Origin: an uncultured delta proteobacterium
GTDB lineage: Bacteria; Myxococcota_A; Polyangia; Polyangiales; Ga0077539
Direction: 5' to 3'
NCBI GenBank assembly: GCA_903860995.1
Contig: CAIOSS010000642.1
Coordinates: 1-6,409, forward strand
Length of the DNA: 6,409 nt
Below the pieces are notes generated by a model. It was not told the DNA's origin, searched no databases, and saw only the letters and a program-made list of their open reading frames with translations. Shown here piece by piece: positions 1 through 6,409 of the stretch. A program made the translations under genes and the position numbers. Numbering within the stretch: the stretch's first letter is position 1; the number at the start of each line of letters is the position of its first letter.

Positions 1-84
1 AGCGGCAGCCACGCGGCCAACGCCCCGTCCGGCTCGATCTGCTCGGCCACGAGCCCGTACATGGTGCTCGCCTTCGTCCCCTGA
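1..84 (+). CDS. 3' end of an unidentified gene (partial)
   Basis: Frame 1 reads 27 codons and stops at a TGA at 82-84. All 27 sense codons end in G or C, as in the real genes of this window, which is the main evidence for coding. The visible C-terminus ends SPYMVLAFVP and is too short to assign to a family. The gene runs in the same direction as pccB, with 52 bp between its stop and the pccB start. Whether the two are cotranscribed is unclear, because a GC hairpin lies just after this stop. Confidence 0.55.
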   Translation, partial: SGSHAANAPSGSICSATSPYMVLAFVP

Positions 85-85
85 C

Positions 86-109
86 CCGTCGCCGCGATCG
101 CGCGGCGGG
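86..109 (+). terminator. GC hairpin after the first stop codon, weak terminator candidate
   Basis: A perfect 7-bp stem (CGCCGCG at 90-96, CGCGGCG at 101-107) encloses the loop ATCG. It can be lengthened by C-G pairs across a small bulge. It begins a few bases after the stop at 84 and ends about 30 bp before pccB. No T-run follows, so it does not fit a classic intrinsic terminator. It may be a transcript-end or mRNA-stabilising structure, or a chance result of high GC. Confidence 0.3.
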
Positions 110-136
110 CCCCACCTGTGGTATCCGCGCAGGCCT

Positions 137-1693
<1,557 letters not shown>

Positions 1694-1821
1694 CCGCCCA
1701 GTATCGGTCCGCCGATGCAGCCGGCGTACTGATTGGAGACGCCCACCGACTGGTCCCGTTGCTTGAGCACGGCCGTGTCATCGAGCGTGTACGCCTGCCA
1801 GCCGGAGGTGGTCGCGAGCCG
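1694..1821 (-). pseudogene. Possible gene relic
   Basis: On the minus strand, after an in-frame TGA at 1822-1824, the frame reads protein-like sequence including SGWQAYTLDDTAVLKQRDQS and VGVSNQYAGC, mostly with G or C at third positions. It has no start of its own apart from an internal GTG, and it runs without a stop into the antisense of pccB, so it cannot be an intact gene. I do not recognise the family. It may be the remnant of a decayed gene or simply chance. Confidence 0.15.
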
Positions 1822-1878
1822 TCACGCGCGGGCCGTCGCCCATGACGGCCTGTGACACCGGAGGTCACTGGCCATCAT
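1821..1878. repeat. Cluster of overlapping, competing inverted repeats
   Basis: The middle segment at 1842-1856 can pair either way. Downstream it pairs with 1864-1878: 15-base arms, 13 matches, mismatches at 1846/1874 and 1851/1869, loop ACCGGAG. Upstream, GACGGCC (1844-1850) pairs perfectly with GGCCGTC (1831-1837) across a 6-base loop, and GTGAC (1852-1856) pairs with GTCAC (1821-1825). The two folds are mutually exclusive. The cluster lies about 130 bp past the pccB stop and about 190 bp past the radical SAM stop on the other strand. It has no T-run. It could be a bidirectional transcript end, a processed 3' structure or a protein-binding palindrome. Confidence 0.5.
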
Positions 1879-2064
1879 CTCCGTCAGGTCCCGCTCGAAG
1901 CCCGGAGCCCCCCTCGGACTCCGCGCGCCTGCCGCGCGATGCGCTCGGTTCGCGAGTTTGACCGCTGGCTCCGGACCTCTTGACGGCGCACGTGGGTCCC
2001 TGGTCGACGCGCAGCCTCCGCCGAGGCTCGTGACCTGGCTCGTTGCCCGGGTGTCGCGCCGCCG

Positions 2065-3321
2065 CTACCGCTCCATCGACCGGATCTCCGCCTCGCCGAA
2101 GCGGTCGAGGTAGGCCTCCCAGACGCCATTGCAGCGCGGCCGTCGGGCGCAGCCGTCGCACGCCCCGACGTAGCGTCGCCCCCGGCGCGCGCGCGCCTTC
2201 AACGGCGCGGCCTGCTCCAGATGACGCGCCTCGAGGATGCAGAGGGGGACGCCGTACTCCTCGTGGACGCTGATCTCCAGGCCGGCGGAGGGGCGCGAGA
2301 GGTCGAGCGCCTCGCGCAGGTACGGCTCGACGTCGCGGTATCGCGGCATCAGTTCTGGCCGACCGTCGGCGTCCCCAACCGGCCCGACGAACGAGAACGC
2401 GATCCGCGGGAGCCGACCGTCCCGGAAGGTATCTTCGATGAAGCGCACGAAGTCCCGGAGCAGCTGGAAGTTCTCGGCGAGCACCACGAAGTTCACTACC
2501 ACGGTGATCGGGTGGCGCAGCATGTTGCGGATCGCCTGGAGCTTCGCGGCGAACCCGTCGGCGCGGGCGGTGATGCGATCGGAATCCTCGGCGTTGGTGG
2601 CGTGCAGCGAGATGCACACCTCATTGAGGCCGGCGCGCACATACTCGTCGGCGAGCGCCGGATCGGCCAGGCGGACACCGTTGGAGTTCATGCGAATCCC
2701 ACGGAAGCCGAGCGACTTCGCCCGCGCGAAGAACTCCGGGAGGTGTGGGTTGAGGGTGGGCTCGCGGCCAACGACGTCGAGCACGCGGTGCCCCTCCTTC
2801 GCCCACCGCTCGATGCGCTCGTGAACGAGTTCGGGCGCCGGCATGCTCAATCGGCCCACGTAGCCGCTCTTCGGCGAGCTGCAGAAGGCGCACGCCTCGT
2901 CGCAATAGTCGGTGACCTTCAGGCTGCCCGGGTTGCTGTCGAGCGTGCGCTCCCACTTCTCTGCGACGTCCCGCACCGTCTCTTCTTTCACCCGCACCAT
3001 GAGCTTGTAGTGGAGAGACGCTTCGCCCAGGCGGGGCACGATCTCGCGCGCCGCCAAGGCCATGGGGTGATCCACGTCCCCGACGAGGCTGACCGCCACG
3101 CGTCCCGCGGACGCGAAGAACTGCGGTGCGACCCCGAGCGGTTGACACAGGAGGACCAGCGGCCGTCCGCTCGGCACGTGCAGCAGGTGGAGGACGACGC
3201 CGATGGTCGACGACGCGGCGCCCGCGCGCACCAGGATGAGATCGTCCGAGAGGTGCCCTCCCTCGGCCACCCACAAGCCAGCCTCGTCAGCAGTGATCGC
3301 AACGTCTTCGACGAAGTGCAT
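2065..3321 (-). CDS. Radical SAM protein with C-terminal SPASM/Twitch-like cysteines
   Basis: Starting at ATG 3319-3321 the protein has 418 residues. The CX3CX2C motif binding the SAM [4Fe-4S] cluster is C140, C144, C147 (YCDEACAFC). Other core motifs are GREPTLNP (185-192, in place of the usual GGEP), MNSNG (211-215) and CISLHATN (236-243). The C-terminus carries C361 and a CX2CX5C group (C388, C391, C397) followed by NGVWEAYLDRFGE, as in SPASM/Twitch proteins, but with fewer cysteines than full SPASM. Residues 1-125 form an extra domain I cannot name, with several predicted strands. The frame stays open to 3582, but the upstream 87 codons are Arg-rich and non-coding in look, so 3321 is preferred; no clear ribosome-binding site precedes it. 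Members of this superfamily often modify peptides or proteins. The substrate here is unknown, and no precursor peptide gene was found nearby. Confidence 0.92.
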   Translation of the reverse strand: MHFVEDVAITADEAGLWVAEGGHLSDDLILVRAGAASSTIGVVLHLLHVPSGRPLVLLCQPLGVAPQFFASAGRVAVSLVGDVDHPMALAAREIVPRLGEASLHYKLMVRVKEETVRDVAEKWERTLDSNPGSLKVTDYCDEACAFCSSPKSGYVGRLSMPAPELVHERIERWAKEGHRVLDVVGREPTLNPHLPEFFARAKSLGFRGIRMNSNGVRLADPALADEYVRAGLNEVCISLHATNAEDSDRITARADGFAAKLQAIRNMLRHPITVVVNFVVLAENFQLLRDFVRFIEDTFRDGRLPRIAFSFVGPVGDADGRPELMPRYRDVEPYLREALDLSRPSAGLEISVHEEYGVPLCILEARHLEQAAPLKARARRGRRYVGACDGCARRPRCNGVWEAYLDRFGEAEIRSMER

Positions 3322-3393
3322 CCATCGAAGGTAGACCAGACGACTCGCGAGACGCGCAAGATTGGCCTCACGCCGGACCTTTGATGACAGCGA

Positions 3394-3405
3394 TTGCCGC
3401 GGCAA
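3394..3405. promoter_or_regulatory. Perfect 12-bp palindrome, operator candidate
   Basis: TTGCCG followed directly by CGGCAA forms a perfect dyad. It lies 73 bp upstream of the radical SAM start and about 340 bp upstream of the ASPIC-protein start. Its place in a divergent promoter region makes a regulator-binding site possible. In DNA this GC-rich, a chance palindrome of this length is also plausible. Confidence 0.25.
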
Positions 3406-3552
3406 CGATGGCACTCCACCCCTTGGCTCTCCAACGGACGCGGGTGGCGCTCCCAACGCACGTCGTCTGCAACGCGATGCGAACTTCCTACGCTGGGCGT
3501 TGAGAGAGACTGCTGGCGTTGACGGGCATCGAAGCCGATCGGTGCTCACGAT

Positions 3553-3669
3553 GTGACACCGGTCGGCGGACGCGACATCCACTCGACGACCGACGGACCC
3601 ACCGCCGTGGGATACCTTGTGATGGCGCTCGCGTCGTCGTGGGTTGTCACCCGAACTGACCGCGCTTGA
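3553..3669 (+). other. Doubtful 38-codon frame in the divergent gap
   Basis: A GTG-started frame reads VTPVGGRDIHSTTDGPTAVG and ends in a TGA at 3667-3669. The peptide looks protein-like and about three quarters of its codons end in G or C. No ribosome-binding site is visible, and the frame opens just after a TGA. It could be a relic, a small peptide or chance. It has no leader/core features that would mark it as a RiPP precursor for the adjacent radical SAM enzyme. Confidence 0.12.
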
Positions 3670-3744
3670 TGCCGCATCGCGGACTGTCTGCCGCGCCGCT
3701 GAAATCGCTTGAGGGCCCTGTCGAGAGCCATCATCCTCGCGGAG

Positions 3745-5511
3745 ATGCGCGAGCGACGCCTAGGCGGTCTGGATGACCGGCGAAATGGGACGTCGCGGCG
3801 GCGTGTCGTGGCGGCGCTGGCGTTGAGCCTTGCGTGCGCCCAGTGCCGCAACAGCTCCGAGTGCGACTCGCCGCCGGTGGTGCCCGCAGTCGCGCTCCCC
3901 GGGGGCTTCGAGGTCGTGGATCACTACCTTGGCGGGCGCGACGCCGTCACGATCGTCGGCGACTGCAACGGCGACGGGCGGATCGACATCGTCAACGGGG
4001 CCATGCTGCACGTGCAGCGACCCGACGGAACATTTACGCCGACGCCCATCGAGGACGCGCTCGGGCGCAAGGCCGGGTCGATGATCGACCTCGACGGCGA
4101 CGGCGCGACCGACCTGGTGCTTGCGGGCGCCGCCGTGGAGTGGAGGCGCGGCGACGGGCTCTGCCACTTCGAGGCGCCGCGGCAGATCGCGGGCCCGGTA
4201 GAGGGGGAGGCCGCGCAGGTGCTCGCGTACGACGTCGACCGGGATGGTCTCACCGACCTTACGGTCGCGCGCCAGGAGCGCTTCGACCTCGCGTTCCAGC
4301 TGCTCATCGCGCGCGGCGACGGCCGCTTCGAGGACCACACCCCCGCCCCCACACCCCCGCCGGGCCACCGCGACGGGGCGTACCGGACCTTCGGCACCTT
4401 CTACGACGACGTCGACCGCGACGGCGCGCCCGACCTTTTCGCCATCGAGGACAACGACCTCGGCTGGTTCTCGTGGGGGATCGCCGGCGACCCGCCGCGC
4501 TTCCAGCAGGACCCGGACGTGACGGAGAGCTTCTCCGCGGTGAGCCCCATGAGCGTCTCGCCGATCGACTACGACCGCGACGGGGTGTTCGAGTACTTCG
4601 TGAGCGGCGTCTTCGGCAACCACCTCCTGTACCGGTACGCGGGCGGCCGCGAACTGGAGAACGTCGCGTCCCGCGCGGCCGTCTGTGCGGTCGATTCGAG
4701 CGACGACGGCTGGGGGTCGGTCTCGTTCGACGTGGACCTCGACGGGTACCCTGACCTCCTCTTCCGCGAGGAGCCCGACGATCACCACGACGGGGGCTGG
4801 GTGCGTCTGCTCGTCAACCGCCGCGACGGCACCTTCGGGACCGCCGTGCCCGCCGTTCTCCGCGCCAAGCTCCAGGGCACGAGCCTCGCCTGCGCGGACT
4901 TCAACGCCGACGGCCACGTGAGCTGCCTTGCGCGCGATTTCGGATCGCGGGGCCTGGTCTTCTTGCGCAATCGCGTCGTACCCGCGGGAGGCTGGGTCGG
5001 CCTTCGCCTCAGGGGCACCCTGTCGTCGCCCGACGCGTCCGGCGCGCGGGTCTCCCTCGACGGCGTCGCCCCCCCCCTGGTGGTCATGGCCGGGGCGCAG
5101 TCGCCCACCCTGGGCGAGCACGACCGTTCGGTTCTCCTGGCTGTCGGTGCGGCGACCTCGGCCGCGGTCACCGTCACCTGGCCCAGCGGCCTGCACCAGC
5201 GCGTGTCCGGGCTCGCTGTGGGGCGCTACGCGACGGTCGTGGAGCCCGTCGCCCTCACGGTCACGACGCGCGTCGCGCCTGCGGACGGCAGCACGCGCGT
5301 CGAGGTGATCGCCGACCCGCGGGCGGCCGGCGCGGCGACGGCGGCGCTCTCGTGCGTGGGCGTGTGCGGGTGGGAGGGACCCGCGACCACCGACGCCGAA
5401 GGGAGGCAGCACCGGATGCTGCGCGCCCCGACGGCGCCGGGCAGCGCGCGCCTGGGTCTTACCCTCGACGGTGTCGCGCTGGGGGTGCGTCCGCGGGTCC
5501 GCTTCGAGTGA
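3745..5511 (+). CDS. Exported FG-GAP/VCBS-repeat protein with ASPIC/UnbV domain
   Basis: The 588-residue product starts at ATG 3745. It has a basic N-region ending SRRR, a hydrophobic stretch VVAALALSLA (about 21-30) and then C31, C34 and C40. This is a signal peptide, possibly a lipoprotein with a non-canonical lipobox. Seven FG-GAP-type repeats with Ca-binding-like loops begin near residues 73 (DCNGDGRID), 115, 163, 222, 275, 329 and 385; they should build a beta-propeller. Repeats 5 and 7 are degenerate. An ASPIC/UnbV domain follows at about 418-501, with VGLRLRGTLSSPDASGARV and VTWPSG. A roughly 87-residue tail contains the close cysteine pair SCVGVCGW. The frame stays open to TTG 3709, but ATG 3745, directly preceded by GCGGAG, gives a better signal peptide. 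Such proteins act outside the cytoplasm, perhaps in adhesion or carbohydrate binding; the ligand is unknown. A 14-bp direct repeat unit (ACACCCCCGCC at 4337 and 4351) encodes a Pro-rich loop. Confidence 0.92.
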   Translation: MRERRLGGLDDRRNGTSRRRVVAALALSLACAQCRNSSECDSPPVVPAVALPGGFEVVDHYLGGRDAVTIVGDCNGDGRIDIVNGAMLHVQRPDGTFTPTPIEDALGRKAGSMIDLDGDGATDLVLAGAAVEWRRGDGLCHFEAPRQIAGPVEGEAAQVLAYDVDRDGLTDLTVARQERFDLAFQLLIARGDGRFEDHTPAPTPPPGHRDGAYRTFGTFYDDVDRDGAPDLFAIEDNDLGWFSWGIAGDPPRFQQDPDVTESFSAVSPMSVSPIDYDRDGVFEYFVSGVFGNHLLYRYAGGRELENVASRAAVCAVDSSDDGWGSVSFDVDLDGYPDLLFREEPDDHHDGGWVRLLVNRRDGTFGTAVPAVLRAKLQGTSLACADFNADGHVSCLARDFGSRGLVFLRNRVVPAGGWVGLRLRGTLSSPDASGARVSLDGVAPPLVVMAGAQSPTLGEHDRSVLLAVGAATSAAVTVTWPSGLHQRVSGLAVGRYATVVEPVALTVTTRVAPADGSTRVEVIADPRAAGAATAALSCVGVCGWEGPATTDAEGRQHRMLRAPTAPGSARLGLTLDGVALGVRPRVRFE

Positions 5512-5588
5512 CGAATGCCGACTCCGCTGCCACGGTCCGAGCGATCCGCCGAGGTCGGAGAGCCGGGCCGAGCCCTGCGACGGCAGCC

Positions 5589-5603
5589 GGGCGCGGCGCG
5601 CCC
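5589..5603. terminator. GC palindrome in the convergent spacer
   Basis: GGGCGCG and CGCGCCC are perfect 7-base arms around a single G. The site is 78 bp past the stop of the ASPIC gene (+) and 8 bp past the end of the broken membrane-protein frame (-). It could fold as a hairpin and end transcripts from both sides, but no T-run follows on either strand. GC content alone could produce it. Confidence 0.2.
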
Positions 5604-5610
5604 GCCGTGG

Positions 5611-6409
5611 TCAGAAAACAGCAGATCTCGATGGCCGTCTACAGCCCGAGGACTCGCGGTGCGACCGCATGGCGCCGAGGATGGAGACAGCCTGGGGCAG
5701 GAGGGCGACCGCGAGCCCGACGCAGGCCGCGACGGGCACCCAGGGCGACGCCCGTGGCGACCGGCGCGCGCCCGGCAGGGCGAGCGGCGCGAGCGCGGCG
5801 AGGGGCAACGTGACGTCCCGCGCGAGCGCCGCGGAGGCGACGAGCGCGCACCCGGCGGTGAGCGACCAGCGCGCCCCCTCGGCCGCGCCAAGGTGCAGCA
5901 GCGCCATGCCCGCGCACGCCGTCGCGCCGGCGAGGTTGAGCGGCTCCTCGGTGGGCGCCAGGAAGAGCGCGAGCGGCTGAACAGCAGCAGCGAGGCCGCG
6001 GCGAGGCCGGCACGGCGGCTGCCGAACGCGCGCGCCGCGAGCCAGAAGAGGCCCGGCACACCTAGCGCGGATCGCACCGCGCCCAGCGTGAACGCGGGGT
6101 CGTGATCGACCTAGAACGCCCGGTTCCCGAGCGCCACGAGGAGGTGGTGCGCGGACGGGACGTCGTGGTGGAGCGCGGCCTCGGAGAGCGGCAGGCCCGC
6201 CGTCGCGACATAGTCGTAGCCGTGGTGGTTCTCGTGGATCAGCGTGTGCGGCGACGTGGTCCAACGGACCGCGAAGGCCAGCGCGAAGAGCGCGACCGAG
6301 ACGCCTACGGCCTCGCGGCGGGCCCTGGGGTCCATGCGTCGTAGGTTCTCGGACACCGCGACCGCGGTCGCGAGAGCCGCGGTCGCCAGGACCAGATCCA
6401 CGCAGTGCA
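5611..6409 (-). pseudogene. Broken GT39-like polytopic membrane protein gene
   Basis: Reading leftwards, the frame is open from the window edge (possible GTG start at 6401). It gives two hydrophobic segments (about 1-17 and 31-47), then a loop with HENHHGYDY (56-64) and HHLLVALGNRAF. An in-frame TAG at 6111-6113 interrupts it. The same frame continues with VDHDPAFTLGAVRSALGV and FWLAARAF to about 5976. There it turns to nonsense, while the neighbouring frame resumes as PLALFLAPTEEPLNLAG and further membrane segments. Adding one C at 5974-5976 would rejoin them. Coding-like sequence fades around 5670-5680; the frame stops at 5611, leaving about 263 codons, far short of the roughly 500 usual for GT39 proteins. 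The layout of an early acidic extracytoplasmic loop then many helices suggests a lipid-linked-sugar glycosyltransferase; the family call is inference. Strong third-position GC across both breaks implies recent decay or sequence error. Confidence 0.72.

Larger units (their letters stand above)
1694..2064. other. Convergent intergenic region, 371 bp
   Basis: This gap separates the pccB stop (+) from the radical SAM stop (-). No frame on either strand has a credible start, length and codon pattern for an intact gene. It contains the overlapping inverted repeats at 1821-1878 and a stretch of minus-strand coding-like sequence at 1694-1821. The part from about 1880 to 2064 shows nothing I can assign. 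Open frames crossing it belong to Arg- and Pro-rich shadow translations. Confidence 0.7.
3322..3744. promoter_or_regulatory. Divergent intergenic region, 423 bp
   Basis: This region lies between the start of the radical SAM gene (-) and the start of the FG-GAP/ASPIC gene (+), so promoters for both should be here. Third-position GC bias disappears in all frames. I found no convincing -35/-10 pair. TTGACG near 3517 is a possible -35-like hexamer but lacks a good -10 at the proper spacing. A perfect 12-bp palindrome lies at 3394-3405, and a doubtful short reading frame at 3553-3669. Confidence 0.55.

Noticed and set aside
1694..2064. RiPP precursor peptide for the radical SAM enzyme
   Set aside because: No short frame on either strand in this gap, nor in 3322-3744, shows a start with a ribosome-binding site and a leader/core-like peptide.
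2221..3384. Long + strand frame opposite the radical SAM gene
   Set aside because: It is the antisense shadow of a gene with clear CX3CX2C and other radical SAM motifs. Its own translation shows no recognisable domain.
1851..3562. Shared 11-mer TGTGACACCGG at 1851-1861 and 3552-3562
   Set aside because: In a 6.4-kb GC-rich window several 11-base coincidences are expected by chance. The flanks do not match.
3322..3582. An 87-residue N-terminal extension of the radical SAM protein, from an upstream start at 3582
   Set aside because: The extra residues are Arg-rich and lose the third-position GC bias, and the region coincides with the expected divergent promoters. ATG 3319-3321 is the better start.
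3546..3851. Minus-strand 101-codon frame in the divergent gap
   Set aside because: It overlaps the signal-peptide end of the ASPIC gene, is rich in Arg, and has no ribosome-binding site or recognisable motif.
3760..5412. Minus-strand 550-codon frame opposite the FG-GAP/ASPIC gene
   Set aside because: It arises from the Asp-, Gly- and Val-rich repeats read on the opposite strand. The + strand has the signal peptide, the repeats and the ASPIC/UnbV domain.

Overview
The window is uniformly GC-rich. Its real genes use G or C at almost every third codon position. The gene mix is a lone acyl-CoA carboxylase carboxyltransferase, a radical SAM enzyme with C-terminal cysteines, a secreted FG-GAP/ASPIC-UnbV protein and a GT39-like membrane protein. 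This suits a large-genome, high-GC bacterium such as a myxobacterium or relative (Myxococcota, formerly Deltaproteobacteria). That placement is inferred from gene content and composition; there is no phylogenetic marker here.

Layout: (1) 1-84 is the 3' end of a + strand gene cut by the window edge. (2) 137-1693 (+) is a full-length propionyl-CoA carboxylase beta subunit (pccB). (3) 1694-2064 is a 371-bp gap between convergent genes, holding a cluster of competing inverted repeats (1821-1878) and a possible gene relic on the minus strand. (4) 2065-3321 (-) is a 418-residue radical SAM protein with an unassigned N-terminal domain and a reduced set of C-terminal cysteines. (5) 3322-3744 is a divergent intergenic region with a perfect 12-bp palindrome. 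(6) 3745-5511 (+) is an exported protein with seven FG-GAP-type repeats and an ASPIC/UnbV domain. (7) 5512-5610 is a short convergent spacer with a GC palindrome. (8) 5611-6409 (-) is a broken GT39-like polytopic membrane protein gene with an in-frame stop, a frameshift and an apparently missing C-terminal half; its 5' end may lie outside the window.

Nothing shows these genes forming one operon: their orientations are +, +, -, +, -, and only the first two run in the same direction. pccB is ordinary propionyl-CoA/methylmalonyl-CoA metabolism. The least explained parts are the radical SAM protein, which has no recognisable precursor peptide or partner gene here, and the competing hairpins downstream of pccB. 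No tRNA, rRNA, CRISPR array, insertion sequence or complete mobile element was seen.
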